Below are positions 23,101 through 35,211 of a stretch of DNA of 64,000 nucleotides, piece after piece. The translations under genes and the position numbers were made by a program. The DNA is taken from positions 1,798,001 to 1,862,000 of the forward strand of contig JANATG010000009.1 in NCBI GenBank assembly GCA_029449235.1. Reading direction: 5' to 3'. Position 1 is the stretch's first letter. Each line of letters begins with the position of its first letter. The notes under the pieces are model-generated. The model had not been told where the DNA came from, made no database searches, and saw only the letters and a program-made list of their open reading frames with translations. This DNA comes from Linnemannia schmuckeri. Lineage: Eukaryota; Mortierellomycota; Mortierellomycetes; Mortierellales; Mortierellaceae.

Positions 23101-24493
23101 GGGGTGCGGGCGATCTGGAGGGCCTTGGTCAAGTGAGCGATGGTGATCTTGGTCATGGTTGGGTCACCGGGTCCGTTGGAGATGAAGAGACCGTCGTAGT
23201 CAGTGTCGACGTTGAAGTCGTAGTCCCAGGGGACGACCTTGACCTCGACACCGCGAGCAACAAAGCAGCGGATCTGGTTGTATTTCTGTTAATTGGTGGA
23301 AGAGGGAATTGGAGCCTTGGTTAGCGATCTCTCCTTCCTGTTGCTTCCAGTTGCTTCCATTCTGACTGATGTCCTTATAATCAATAACCAATTGCAACGT
23401 ACCATTCCGACATCGACAGCGAGAATGCGAAGGGGCTTTCCGTTGGGTCCCAGGAGGGCAGTCGATGGCTCGGGGGAGTAGATCTTGGGCTCCTTCAAGG
23501 AGACTGTGTTCCATGCATATGCAAGTAGAGATAATTTAAGGTTATTGATCAGTCAATTAAGGATTTGATCAGTCAACCAATCAATTATGGATCATTCAGT
23601 CACGTATAAATAAACAAATGGTAAAAAGAAAAAAAAAATACCTTCGGCAACGAGGTTGCGCTCGTTGGGGTCGACCCAGTCAACGTTCTGGTACTCGTTC
23701 ATCCAGTCCTCATCAGCAGGGACAACGGTAGGGCCAACGACGGCGGTGGGGAAGAGGATCTTGCCGAGCATGACACCCTGGGAGCGGATCTTCTTGGTCA
23801 TGGCACGGGTATCAATGCCATAGATGGCAGGGATGTTGTACTCCTTGAGCCAGGCTCCGAGCGAGGATGTGGCAAGGAAGTGCGAGTAGTCCTGAGAGTA
23901 TTGCCCGACAATCAAACCGGCAATGTGGATCTCGTTCGACTCGAAGTGCTTGGGCAAGTCCTTGAGGAGGGGATCCATGGTCTCGCGCGAGGGGACACCA
24001 TAATTTCCGACCAAAGGGAAGGTCAAGACGAGGATCTGTCCTCTGTAAGATGGATCTGTCAAGGACTCGGGGTATCCGACCATACCTAATAGTAATAGTA
24101 TGTGTAATATTTAAAGGAGTGATCCGTGAGAAATTTTGAACGGTTTTGTTTGTTCGATCAAAGATTCGTTTCTGATTTTTCTCATAGCGCATCACTCAGA
24201 CGCATCACTCCCCTCTTTTCATAGGACATTGTTGGAATGAACACGCATCGGCTGACGACATGATGATAACGGTGAAAAAAAAAAGTTATATTACCAGTCT
24301 GGAAGACGCATTCTCCGGAGATCGACTTGGCCTCAGCACCGAAGGAGATACCCTGGAAGGAGGAGCCATCTTGAAGGACAAGAGTCGCGATTGTGGAAGG
24401 CTCAACCTGATCACAGGAAGGGGCCGAGACGGGAGGCATAGGGTAGACGGCGGCAGCCTGGGCAGGGACGACGGAGCGGACTTGGGAAGGCAT
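17186..24493 (-). CDS. URA2: Multifunctional carbamoyl-phosphate synthetase / aspartate transcarbamylase (URA2, CAD)
   Basis: First two steps of de novo pyrimidine synthesis: glutamine, bicarbonate and ATP to carbamoyl phosphate, then carbamoyl aspartate. Coding-order exons: 24493-24295, 24085-23642, 23503-23403, 23285-17319, 17206-17186; 2243 residues, close to yeast Ura2 (2214). Joins restore [14 protein letters not shown] and [15 protein letters not shown]. Domains: glutaminase to about 400 with nucleophile Cys315 in GICLGHQ and FHPES; twin CPSase halves to about 1450 ([30 protein letters not shown]); dihydroorotase-like region around 1500-1850; ATCase from about 1935 ([40 protein letters not shown]). 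The dihydroorotase entry motif reads PGLINVQ instead of the HxH metal site, so this domain is almost certainly inactive, as in other fungal URA2. UTP feedback through the CPSase regulatory domain is expected from the family. Identification is firm. Confidence 0.97.
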
Positions 24494-25439
24494 GTTGTAA
24501 TGATATAAAGATATTTTTTTGGTGGCGTGCGGAGATGGGAAAAGGTATTATAGAAACAAAGAGAGAAAAAAGTACAAAAGATGCGATACAAAAAATAACA
24601 AAATGACAAAAAAAGGAAATAGACTAATGCAAAAGTGTGGGGAAGTGTGAAAGTGACAATGACAATGAAAATGAAATGAACAATGAAGAGTAAAGACCTT
24701 GTAGGAGGTGATCTCAATGGAATCCGCTCGGCTGCGTCGTGTGGGGTGGGTGTGGGGGAAGGTGAAAGGGTGAAGAAACAAAACAAACAGAAAAAATAGA
24801 AAAAAGAAAAAAAGAAAAAGATCTTTGAAGGAAAGTGCTGCCCTTTTATTGTCGAACTTCTTCGCACCCGCCAAGCTAGAGCTTTGGGCAAAAGGAGGTT
24901 TGCGTGCGTGTAAGAGGGGATAAGCCACATTTGTCGGATCACAATCGATTTTTTTCTTTTTTTCTTGAGCGGACTTGAAAATTTGACTCGCAGAAAGGGT
25001 GCCTGCCTGCCTGCCTTGAACTTCTTTTTTCCAGCTGCAAGAAATAAGATAAAATGAGAAAAGAGCCACCCACTTAGAACGTCCTGCACCCACCCCAACT
25101 CACCGCTGTTTGGTCTCCCTTGGTCGCCTGAAAAAAGAGCGAGCAACAAGATCAAGGTCTCTAGTCTCTCTCTCCCGCCCTCTTTCTCTCTGGCACCTTC
25201 TTCTACACCTTTGTCACGACAGGACAAGACTGAAGGGAAGCAATGAAAAATCATCCAGGGTCAACATCCCTCTTCCCCGTCCTTACCTTATTTTTTTTTC
25301 TCATTGGTGACTGCTTCTGCTTTGCAAGGACACACGAGCAGAGACTGCCAGAGTGCATAAGGCTGTAAGTGGTCTAGAGCCGTTTATTGGAGAAGGTACA
25401 ATACTGTATCCACTCCCAAATAGACAAGGACACTCGCAA

Positions 25440-25463
25440 AAAAAAAAAAAAAAAAAAAAAAAA
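25440..25463. repeat. Poly(A) tract
   Basis: About 24 consecutive A on the plus strand. It could be a microsatellite or the tail of a retroposed sequence; no flanking target-site duplication was recognised. Confidence 0.7.
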
Positions 25464-25562
25464 GTTTATTTTCAATAACAAAAAATGCCCGATCCAGAAA
25501 CTGCCATCCTGCTAGTCCGACCCCCAACGCCCGCTTGCGACTGACGTTGGAAGAACGCTTCA

Positions 25563-25970
25563 CTACAAGCGGTACTGGAAGAACTCATCAATAATGTTCT
25601 CTCGTTTGAGCAGCTTCAACCACTGCGGATACGTATTTTCTGGTTTGAAATTCACATCGCCAGCATTCAACAGCGTCAGTAACGAGGCATTTTTGAATCA
25701 CGAGATTGGGAAACAGGAACAACCCCCATGGAAAAAATCCATCATCATTAGCGCGACAAAAGAAAGGAGGAGTGATGGATTAGCCAACTGAGGATGCTCC
25801 GATGTTTTTGCTTGTTCTTCCCTACGTATTATCCCAGGGTTTCCAACCGGCCAGGAAGCCAGCTGTATAACCAGTCATAGAACATCGACCTACAAGGTGC
25901 CACATTCGGAGTCCGCCTCTAGAACTGAAAAAAGGATATCCTTCATTGGATCCTCCTCACCACTAATAGC
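25563..25970 (-). pseudogene. Probable decayed coding fragment, family unknown
   Basis: Three adjacent minus-strand stretches read as protein-like sequence but in different frames and with stops between. In order: 25970-25893 (EEDPMKDILFSVLEADSECG), 25905-25822 (GRCSMTGYTAGFLAGWKPWD) shifted by one frame, and, after about 120 bp, 25697-25563 (TYPQWLKLLKRENIIDEFFQ then YRL and stop). No splice sites found join all three; notably no AG acceptor lies shortly before the third block. The residue mix is unlike the surrounding low-complexity DNA. I read this as the 3' part of a broken gene, but an unusual multi-exon gene is possible, and chance is not excluded. I do not recognise the family. Confidence 0.35.
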
Positions 25971-26969
25971 TCACTGGGTTCCCTCCTAAGGAGAGTAAAA
26001 ATACCGAAAAGGGTTGTTGGGGTTTGGACGTCGTAGAAATCTTTCTGGATGCCAGGCTAGGGTCGAGGATGGAATTCAGGCTTAGATATTTTTTTGTTGA
26101 GGCTGTGTGCCTGCCCTGTGTGTTAGTGCTGGCGTGGATCCGTCGCAGGCGCGTCACTCGGGCGATGTGAGTCTGTGTGAGAATGAGTGTGTGCATTTGG
26201 TGCTCTAAAAATAACAAATCGCTTGACCCTGCAGTCAGCAAGAGCACGCAACGTGTCAACCAGCGAACGAGCTCTTTTTCTTCTACAGTTATTCTCTTGT
26301 CAATCGCAAATTGTTGGAGAAATAGAAGAGGACTTGGGATAAGGCATCACTCAGTGGATGTTCAATACCAAAGTACTTGAGGTGAATCCAAAAAACAAAG
26401 GAAAAACAAAAGGGGGATTTTGGAAAAGTATTGACAATGAAGAGAGAGAAAGAAGGGAGAGAGCAAGAATACACCCTTGTTCCTGGGCGCACGATCATTG
26501 GCTGGATCGCTGTGGCTTTCTTTTCTCTTACTCTTTGTCTTTTTTTTTTGCAGTCCCCCCCGTCTTCGTTTTTGGGCGTACCACACTTTGCCACTTTATG
26601 CTCATCACCTTTCATCTTCTTTGCTTTACTCTTCTTTCTTCCCTTTACATCCTCTCTCCTCTTTCCCCTCTTCTCTCATCCTCATTGCCTGGTCCTTTCT
26701 CAAGGGCCCTTCTCATCCACTCAGGCACACACTTCCTCTTCCCTTCTCGTCACCTGTCCTCGTCCACCTTGTCTTTGGGAATTGTGATCATCTCAAACCG
26801 CACAATTCCCGTCATCTCTCACTTCTCAACTCATTCTTTAACAAGAACAAGGCCCTTTCTTTCAACTACTCGAATCAACCTACCGACATCAATTGATATC
26901 CAGCGGGACCAGTATCACATTCGCATATACCCCCCTCGTCGTACTTCAATTGCTTCACAGTCTTAAGCA

Positions 26970-29140
26970 ATGGATATCGGCAATATTTTTGAGGAATGGG
27001 ACTTTTCAGGAACCGTGCCTCTCCCATATAGAGTCCTTTTGATGGGTTGTATCGGCATCTTCGCCTGGGCAAGCAATCTCCATATCCTGACCCATCTCCG
27101 AGTCGATGTCTCCAATCTTCTCTTTAACAGCCCACCGCTCTCAGGAGTCTACACCAACCATCCACGGCATTCGCGGGAAAAGTACGCCAGCAAGTCTTCG
27201 CCCATCGTCGTCCTGTATCGATCCATCTATACCCTAGGAATCGCCTTTCTCTTCATGGTACTGGTCAACATGTGGATGTACAAATGGGTCGTGGCCGGAT
27301 CTGAACCCATGGAACAGAGGAATACCAACGCTAAATCGGGATCACCTTCCTTGGCTGCAGGAGATGCTCGCGGAGGCATGGGATTGACTGGTAACCCAAG
27401 GGTCGGCATCATGGTCCCGATCTTGGGCTACCTGTCCATTGTTCTCATGGTCTTTATCCCCTTCAACGTGCTCTTCAAGAAGGAGCGTTATCGGTTTCTG
27501 AGGTACGTGCTCATTGCCCTTACTTTTCATTTGTCTCGAACAGGACGTTTTGTCTTTTTTTTTCTCAAATGAAGAGCATTTTTGTATATGCAACAAATAT
27601 TAATCAAAAACAAGTGGTTCACGATGCTTTTTTGTAGATCGATGAAGAAGGCTCTCTTTTCAGGATTCAAGTCAGAGGTGACCTTTGCTGATGTGATCCT
27701 GGCCGATATCCTCACATCCTTTGCGCGTGTCTTCGGCGACCTGGCTGTGGCTCTCTGTCTGATGTTTCTGGACCGGGATGGATCTAATACCGACGCTTGC
27801 TATAGCAGCATCTTAGTCCCCATCATGACAAGGTAAGGCTCCTTTTGCCGATCTTTGTTTATATTTAACTGTTTATAGTGGAACATGGGTCCATGAACAG
27901 ATGGACAGGTACGAACAAAAAGCCTAGACTGGATTGGAATGACACTTTGACTGATTGGATCGAACTCTCTCTTTGCTTTATTTTCATTTCTCGCGCCCCT
28001 TTCTGTGCCCACGATAGTATTCCTTACTGTATTCGACTTCGTCAGTGCTTGGCAGAGTACATCGAGTCCAGTTACACCGTTGAAAGGCATTTTATGAACG
28101 CGCTCAAGTATGCATCTGCCTTCCCAGTCATCATCATCTCCTCTATGCAAAAGTCGTCCAAGGCCGCGTCGATGAAGGGCATTGAATACAACGGCTATTT
28201 TTCCGACAACTCTCTTTTCCGTCTCTGGTACAGTCAATCTTTTTTTTTTTATTTTCCGAACAAACATATTGGATCAATTGGACCAAGGGAATGAACATGC
28301 AGATGGCTAATAGGAATGATTTTTCTCCTGGCTAATTATGAAACGCACAGGCTTTTCTTTGTGGCGATCAACTCCTTTTATTCGTTTTATTGGGACATTT
28401 ACCACGATTGGAGCTTGATCCAGGCACAACCTGCAGGACGACCCTCACCCTCTTGCGGCACGCCCACTATCGCAACGACTCCAAATATGGGCGCTCACTC
28501 GCGCATGACTCCAACACCTCTTTCGCCAACAACACCAAAGTCGGCACCAGGCACTTTTGGCGATATCAACGGTGCTGCGAGTAATAACAACAATGGCAAA
28601 CCTCTGGGATCGCCATCGCTCAACACTGGAAACAATAACAGTGGCATTAACAACAACAATAGCAACAACAACAACAACAATGCGGGCATTGGAAATGGGA
28701 ATAGCAATAACAATCACACCAACGGCAACAGCACCCTCAATTTATCCTCGGCCTATGCGAACAACAGGAAATTGAGTCGGTGGTTGGCGTTTGGATGGGG
28801 CATGCGGTCACAGCTTCACTATGAAGACCGACTGTTTTACATCATGGCAGTGGTTCTGGACTTCTTGCTGCGGACGACCTGGATGCTCAAGCTGGTATCG
28901 AACATTCAGATTGAGGAGTACGAAGGAGGTGTGTTTACGATGGAATGCCTAGAGGTTCTGAGACGTTGGATTTGGGTCTTGTTCCGCCTCGAGTCGGAGT
29001 TAGTGAAAAAGACAGCGGGATCACATAGCGACGAGTCGTCGTCGAATCCTGCCTCTATGGGGCTTTTGATGAATGAGTCTGATATGGACGGAAATAACAG
29101 CGAGATCATGATGGAGAACCTCGAGTCGTGGCAGAAGTAA
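26970..29140 (+). CDS. EXS-domain membrane protein (Erd1/Xpr1 type)
   Basis: Polytopic membrane protein with an EXS domain, the phosphate-exporter core of XPR1 and Erd1 (Golgi phosphate recycling and glycosyltransferase retention in yeast). Exons 26970-27502, 27638-27832, 28018-28227 and 28351-29140 give 575 residues. There is no SPX domain at the N-terminus, so it is closer to Erd1 than to Xpr1/Syg1. Hydrophobic helices appear at about 20-40, 85-105 and 140-165. EXS-type features: FADVILADILTSFARVFGDL, IPYCIRLRQCLAEYIES, FMNALKYASAFPVII and FYSFYWDIYHDWSL. Exon 4 then carries an insert of about 110 residues rich in Asn, Ser, Thr and Pro before the last helices (EDRLFYIMAVVLDFLLRTTW; FTMECLEVLRRWIWVLFRLE). 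The insert falls inside the conserved domain, which is unusual. Confidence 0.82.
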
Positions 29141-30128
29141 TAGCACCTTCCTCCTTCCTTTCCTACCTTCCTTTAGACCTCCCTCCAAATTAAAACAAAA
29201 TCTTAGAGCAACAAGAATCTGCAGAATTGAACAAATCTGACCCCCCATGGAAGTGTGATCTGAGCGGAATGCAGTCACGAACACTTAAAGAGCACACTTA
29301 TCCCTGAAATTTTTAAGGTCTCTCGTGTCTGACACGAGTTGAGAGCTAGTTAGCAATCCTCCGGGTAGGAATGGACGGTTCAATTTTTCCTTTGAAGAAT
29401 TGGATTTTACTACCAGACACATCAACTCTCTTCGTTTGAAGTGAGTCGTGTTAAGGCATCCGTCGTTCTTTGTCCACGCCTTCGGGTTGGCAAATCGACA
29501 TCTTAACCCCCACTATTTTTTATTCTCTTCAAGGCAATCAAAGAAAAAAAAAAAAAAAGGTTTAAAGGCAGGTGGACCTTGACACTCACCCCTTTCTTTG
29601 ATTTTTCTTTAATGGTGGATGATGAAGGGTGTATGTAAAGCCGTTTCGTTTCCTGATTTGTATTTGTCCATGCAAGCGATCATGGGTTAGAGAAAAGGGG
29701 TAGAGGGAAGCATCCGCCACTTTAGTTAAGCAACGTCAAAGGCTGCCTGTGTTGATGACTCTGACTGTGCGCGCAACCCCCCTTTTCTTTCGGATTTTTG
29801 TTCACTGTTCACATTCAGGGGCGGAATAAAAAGTGGAGGCATTTTTAAGGAAGGAGTAATGGTAGTGCGCACACACACAAATTGGAGGCATGACCTCGTC
29901 CTTTTGCCTTCGATTTTTTTTTTTGTATCTCCTTCCTTACTTTTGGTTGACTGTTCTTTCTTTTTTCTTCTTCTTTTACTTCTTTTTTTCTCTTTCTTTT
30001 TCTCCCTCGACCCCTTGTCCACAAAAGACCTCCCTTTCACCACCTTTCTTCTCCCTTACACTTTCCAGCTCTGTAATACATTGACAACTTCACACTCTTT
30101 TACACTCGAAAATTCTCTTTTGTGAACC
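29141..30128. other. Intergenic region
   Basis: About 1 kb between the EXS protein and the MscS-type channel, both on the plus strand. It contains a 7-bp perfect inverted repeat (CTCGTGT, 3-nt loop, ACACGAG) at 29322-29338, an A run near 29545, and a T/C-rich leader from 29900 to the next start. No gene is seen. Confidence 0.55.
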
Positions 30129-32346
30129 ATGGATAGGAATACAACCGACCCTGGAGCTTCCCCTCTACCAAACACCACAGTGCCCACCTCCAAAGCCATG
30201 GTACTGCCACTAACACCATCCGCCACCTTCATCAGAGAATAATTTAAACATACTGACCTCAATGGCCTAACGCGACCTTTATTGTTCCAACGATTGGTTG
30301 TTTACTCGCTAAATAGAACTCTGTAACAGCGGCGTTCATTATCCTTGGGGTCACTGTGGGAGCTATCCTGCTGCACTTGGTTCTCTCTTATATATTCAAG
30401 AAGATTGCAGAAAAGACTATCTGGCAGTTTGATGACGATGTTGTCAAGTACTGGTAAGTCCTTTCATCTCCTGCCTTCCCTGTTCCTCTGTCCCTTGCCT
30501 TTTCATTTTTATCCTTTTACCCTTGCATGCATGCATACGCTTTCTCGACAGACAAAACATAGTCCATACTTCTTGACCCTCCCTCTCTAACAACCTTCCC
30601 TTCTGCATCTTCAAAACTAAAATAGCAAAAAACCAACGTTCATAATGTTCCCAACAATAGGCCTTCTCATAACCATACAACTCGTCACTCTGCCTGTAGG
30701 AGTCTATGGCGTCCTCAATCACGTCTTCATTATAATCCTCATCTTCTCCATCACCCTCTTCGTCGTCATGTTGATCAAATGTGGTTCCATGGCCGTCGCT
30801 AGGTCAAATTCTCGAATGAAGGAATCCGATATGAAGCGAGCCCGGGAGGTCGAGACACAGATTGTGGTCATGACCAGGATCGTGCAGGGGATGGTTTGGT
30901 TGCTTGGATTGAGCGGGATTGCAATGACGTTCCCGAATGCTTGGCAGGTGGGCGTTTCGCTTTTAGCGAGTGCTAGCGTTACGGCTTTGTTGTTGGGTGT
31001 TGCTGCCAAACCGGCCATTGAGGTAAGACTCGCAGGGCTAGGCGAAAAGCATGGGGGAAAACTTTGAAGATTGAGATGAAGTAAAGCGAGGAGGGGGGCA
31101 GTACGGTCATGCAAATACGTAAGATCGGATGACCTTGGATATAGGCATGCTGCTAGAGACAAAAGGGGGTCAATGAGTGCAGGTTTAAAGCGATTTCTTC
31201 GATGCAATGCACTAATTTTTCTCTCTTTTTAACTTTTCATGATGTTTGTAATAGAATGCGATTGCGTCACTGGCGATCGCGTTGACACAACCGTTTTTAC
31301 TAGAAGACCAGGTGGAAGTAGACGGTGAAGTGGGACACATTGAGGAGATCCAGTCCCAGTATGTCATCATGAGGACCTTGGACGAGCGTCGACTCGTCAT
31401 CCCCCTCACCTGGTTCCTCGCCAACGTAAACAGCGAATCATCACATGAAAATCAAAGGCGCGTTCTCAGGGAAGACCATAGAAAGCGAGAGCCATGGCCT
31501 AACAGTTACTTTTTCCCCATCGCCAATGATAAATAGATATTCCAAAACTGGTCCAGGAACTCTGCACAACAGATCGGGATTTGCAAGATCTTTGTCGACT
31601 ACACCACAGCCATCCCGCGGATACGACAATACTTTCTCCGATTCGCGCGTGCACACCCTCTCTACGACGGACGCCACTGTTCGCTACTGGTTACAGACTG
31701 TACACTAGGAACCATTGAGCTCACTTGTCAAATCAGTGTCGCGAACGCCATGGATGTGATGCAGGTCTCATCGGATATCCGGGAAGCCATGGTCGAGTTT
31801 ATTGCGCGCTCTAGACTGGAGGTTTCGACTACGGGTACTTCTCCGACTTCGATTCGCGGGTTGGCGAATTTGAGGGCTGATCTTGTTGGAGGAGGTCTGG
31901 CCGGTGTAGAAGGTGCAGGAGGGAGTGGTGGGGGTGAGAATGTGGTGAATGAGCATGGGGAGATTGTGCAAGCACCACCGCCACCGTTGACGACAGAGGA
32001 CGTTAAAATGGGTAGTGGAAGTAAGGCGTATCAGAAGATTATTCCGAGTACGACGGCGAGCAAGGATGTCGCAACGGGTAAAGATGCAGATACGGAAGCG
32101 GAGAAGGAGAAACTCGTTTCTGGCACGACTACGGCACTAAATGTTGGCCCTGGTGCTGCTGCTGCTGTTGGATCAAGAAGGGACCATATCCAGGTCACTG
32201 TTGAGGATGCTGATGCTCCTTCAGGAAATGGCTCTGCAGCTGTAGTGCCCGGACTGACGAGGAGGAGCGTTGGAGGTGGCGGCGGGCCAGATGCTGTTGT
32301 TTCTTCGCTAGGTGTGGCCAGCGAGAAGGGATCAAATAAAGGCTGA
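30129..32346 (+). CDS. MscS-type mechanosensitive ion channel
   Basis: Small-conductance mechanosensitive channel family, which opens under membrane tension. Exons 30129-30200, 30317-30453, 30626-31022, 31255-31425 and 31537-32346 give 528 residues. Hydrophobic helices: AAFIILGVTVGAILLHLVL (about 28), IMFPTIGLLITIQLVTLPVG, VFIIILIFSITLFVVMLI, and IVQGMVWLLGLSGIAMTF; then the pore helix region with ASVTALLLGVAAKPAIE joined to NAIASLAIALTQPF. The beta domain follows (FLLEDQVEVDGEVGHIEEI, MRTLDERRLVIPLTWFLAN, then IFQNWSR). The C-terminal ~130 residues are low-complexity, Gly/Thr/Ala-rich. The acceptor for exon 3 was chosen to give WxKKPTFIMFPT in phase; an alternative AG 35 nt later breaks the frame. 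There is no EF-hand, unlike the fission yeast Msy1/Msy2 type. Confidence 0.87.
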
Positions 32347-32583
32347 AGGGTGCTGTAGATCGCACGTGACCTACTCGACTCCGCCACTATTTTTTTTTTT
32401 TCTTTCTTTGAGCTTGAATAACAAACAGCTCCTACCATTCAACTCCATTGACCTTACTTCTTCCAGGACCAAAAGGAAAACACAAGGGACAAGGACAAGG
32501 ATCCACCACACTCCAATATTACAACCGGTTTCACTCATTTTTCCATCAACAAACCGTTTTATCACATAACGATTCACATTACA

Positions 32584-34017
32584 ATGACAGAGGAGGCACA
32601 ACAAAAGATTCGTAGCATGGTCGACATGGCCATGAACTATGTCGTCGAGCCGCAGCCGCTCGTCGTCCCTGCCGTTCCCGAGACTCTGGATGCCCTCGTC
32701 GAGCAATTGAGCTCTGGTCTCTCTCTCAGTGATAGCAATGTTACTACGCCTGCGGCTGAGGAGGAGGTCTGGGATGGTGAAGCCTTTGGTGTTCGCCTTG
32801 GTAAGGGGATAGAACATCCTTCACTTTATTTACACGGAGAAATATTCTATAGTATGAAATACCTTCACATACTTGAAATACAACTGCCATCTAACTAATA
32901 CTGCTGCCGTTTTTTCCATTTATTTCTTTTGAAAATGTTTCCCTATGTTACAGCGGGTCTGGGAAAGCTAGTGTCGAACGATATCACAAAAGTCTCCCTC
33001 GCCTGCAAGCCCCCCGCAGATCCCAAAGTCGTCATCGGGATGATGGACGGTCTCGCCGAATCGTGTTTCCGACTCGCCGGATTCGTCGATTCCATCCCTG
33101 TCAAAATCGCCGGTCAGACCTATAAGCGCGAGGTTCAGATCTTGGCCAACGATATCTTTATTGCGGTGGCCGGGTTGTTGAACGAGTTTTTGGACATCAA
33201 GGTTGAGAGGGTTTTGCAGATCCAACAGCAAAAATCGGTTATTTGCGGGGCTGTCGAGGGGCTGCATAGTGGTGGATCATCGTCTTCAGGATCGGGATCG
33301 GGAGCAGGGGCAGCAAAGACGGGTGAAGGAGCAAAGGATGGGTACTTGGTCAAGACAGGAATTGTGTGGGAGGCGTGCGAGATCTTTGAGGGGGCTAGTC
33401 GGTCAAACCGTCAGGCTGTGGCCAAGAAGTGGGGGGATATGATGTCGACCATGGAGGATGCCATTGCCGAGGTCCAAGAGATGATTGATTCCAACGACGA
33501 TAAGAAGGATACCGATAACAACGGTGGAGATGATGAGGATGAGGATGAAGATAGCGGAAACGAGAGTGACGATAGCTGGAACGACGAAGAAGAAAAGTTG
33601 ACCGAGGAGGAGAAACAGCTGAGCATCCGGGCGAACGCCTTCTTGAAGTTGACCCGACTCCTCTTCAAGAAGCTCCAGCAGAGATGTCTCGATACCCAAC
33701 CCACTACCTCCGTTGACTCTACTACTTCCACCACCTCTTCTGTCACATTGAAACCCTCAGACCTGGCAAGAATGTGGGACCAGCTGTACGATCGCGCCAA
33801 GGGAATTGTAGCATTGGCGGACGAGATTGCAACTTCGTTGTATGGGCCCCAAGACCGTGCGTCCATTATTGAGCTGTTGCAGGAGTTGAGCCGGAAGAAT
33901 CATGATTGTATTCTTGTCGGACGGTTGTTTGTGAGAGGCCAGGCTGAACATGAGAAGTGGATGGATATGTGTGAAGCCCAGTCCAAGAAGATCCTTGAAA
34001 CTGTTCTCCAGCAGTAG
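32584..34017 (+). CDS. GCIP / cyclin-D1-binding protein 1-like protein
   Basis: Helical protein resembling the Grap2 and cyclin-D-interacting protein (GCIP, CCNDBP1) family; molecular role in fungi is unclear. Exons 32584-32800 and 32954-34017 give 426 residues. Exon 1 holds residues 1-72. Conserved-looking helical parts: LACKPPADPKVVIGMMDGLA, RLAGFVDSIPVKIAG, REVQILANDIFIAVAGLLNE, GIVWEACEIFEGASRSNRQA and WDQLYDRAKGIVALADEIAT. Between them is a Ser/Gly linker (about 180-195) and an acidic stretch (NGGDDEDEDEDSGNESDDSW) at about 265-285. ATG 32584 was chosen because it is the first Met after the leader, followed by MTEEAQQKIRSMVDMAMNYV. The family call rests on the pattern of helices remembered for PF13324-type proteins and should be checked. 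Confidence 0.7.
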
Positions 34018-34088
34018 GAGGGTGTTGTAGGAAGGGTAGAGAGAGAGAAAGGGAGAGAGAGAGGTGTAGGAGGGAAGGAGACGTCGAG

Positions 34089-34094
34089 AATAAA
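34089..34094 (+). terminator. Poly(A) signal candidate
   Basis: AATAAA lies 72 nt past the stop of the GCIP-like gene. Confidence 0.45.
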
Positions 34095-34643
34095 AACACA
34101 GCATATCATAGATACTTTGAACGCGTTTCTTAATATGAGGTTTTCATATGCTGGGTGAGCAAGGCTTGTGAGTAGGTGTGGTGTGATATTTCGATATTTC
34201 GGAGGTTCCTGAGGCTGCAGGTCCACGTTTTTCTTAGTGATAGCGAAATAAGTGAGCACAGCTGCAGCAGAATGTAAACATGAGGCAAAAGAAAAGAAAA
34301 AGAAGGACTCAGCGGGGATACAAGACGAAGATGAACGTCCGACTCGGTAATTGTCAATTGGCATATGAAAGCGAGGTGCATTGCCCCTTGAAGCAAAAGG
34401 CAACAAAGAAGGAGGAATTGTTCATTGGAACACGCCACCCTATCTTTTAGGAGACCTCCTTGTTGCTGAGTGGAATAAGTAAAAGTCAAATTGACCACTT
34501 TCTTGTAGAAGAGATAGGCTATTGCTGCTGGAGAAGCTTTCAATGGTTTGTTTGTTTATGTCCGAAAAAGAGTGAACGGGTCGGTTGAGGAGGAAAGAGG
34601 GCAAAGAATTACTGGGAATGGGAAGTCAAATGAAGAGAGGGGG

Positions 34644-34682
34644 AGACAAACAAGAGACAAGAGACAAAAGACAAGAGACAAA
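34644..34682. repeat. Short purine tandem repeat
   Basis: About five imperfect copies of an AAGAGACA-like unit in a row; a simple microsatellite. Confidence 0.6.
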
Positions 34683-35211
34683 ATGGGAGGTAAGAGTGGT
34701 ACAGATGGTTGAAGTGCATGGATCCAACACGGACAATTTTTGGAATCGGCTGAGTTGAATGAATTCAGAGGAGGAGAGGGTGGCCTGATTTTTTTCAGGA
34801 AGGTCTTTGTCTCTCAAAAGAAGAATGTGACTGGGGTTGGGCGATTCGCAAAAGTGCAAACACGCTCAGGCACCAAAGGAAATTGAGCGAGAGGGTATGG
34901 TGGTTGCACTGAATTGAAGCAAGCTGGCTATTGTTTGTACTGTATACTGGTGTAGAAAGAAGCAACTTTCGCTCATCACAGCAACAGGTCATTCATCTTA
35001 CAAGTTCATCTCCGTGCCTCTTCTTTCTTATTCTCTCTTTCCTTCCTTTCTCTCACCTCACAACGCTTGTCTCTTCCCTCTGCACTCTCCCCTCTCTCTC
35101 AACTCGACCGTTGTTCATATCCCAATTGAACATTTTTTTTTTCCCTTTCCCCCTCTGCTCTGTACTACATACCCTCCTCTCCACTCTATTTTATTCTTTC
35201 ATACCCTTACT

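Larger units (their letters stand above)
24494..26969. other. Divergent intergenic region
   Basis: 2.5 kb between the URA2 start and the EXS protein start. It includes A/G-rich DNA on the plus strand just upstream of URA2 (a C/T-rich leader on its coding strand), a 24-base A run at 25440-25463, a probable decayed coding fragment at 25563-25970 (listed separately), and a long C/T-rich leader at about 26500-26900. Frames reading through the pyrimidine leader are compositional artefacts. Confidence 0.5.
34018..35211. other. Intergenic region
   Basis: 1.2 kb between the GCIP-like gene and ERG1. It contains a purine-rich tandem array of AAGAGACA-like units at about 34644-34682 and a C/T-rich leader at 35018-35211. 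Minus-strand frames near 34130-34543 are Leu/Ser-rich without recognisable content. No gene is seen. Confidence 0.55.

Noticed and set aside
24286..25254. Upstream extension of the URA2 first exon by over 250 codons
   Set aside because: It reads through Phe/Ser/Leu-rich pyrimidine leader sequence; ATG 24493 gives the expected [12 protein letters not shown] start and a normal Ura2 length.
26358..26966. 202-codon frame just before the EXS protein
   Set aside because: Derived from a T/C-rich leader, rich in Ser, Leu, Phe and His, with no splice link to the gene.
29322..29338. Hairpin CTCGTGT/ACACGAG as a regulatory RNA element
   Set aside because: Only 7 bp and not placed within a known transcript; likely chance.
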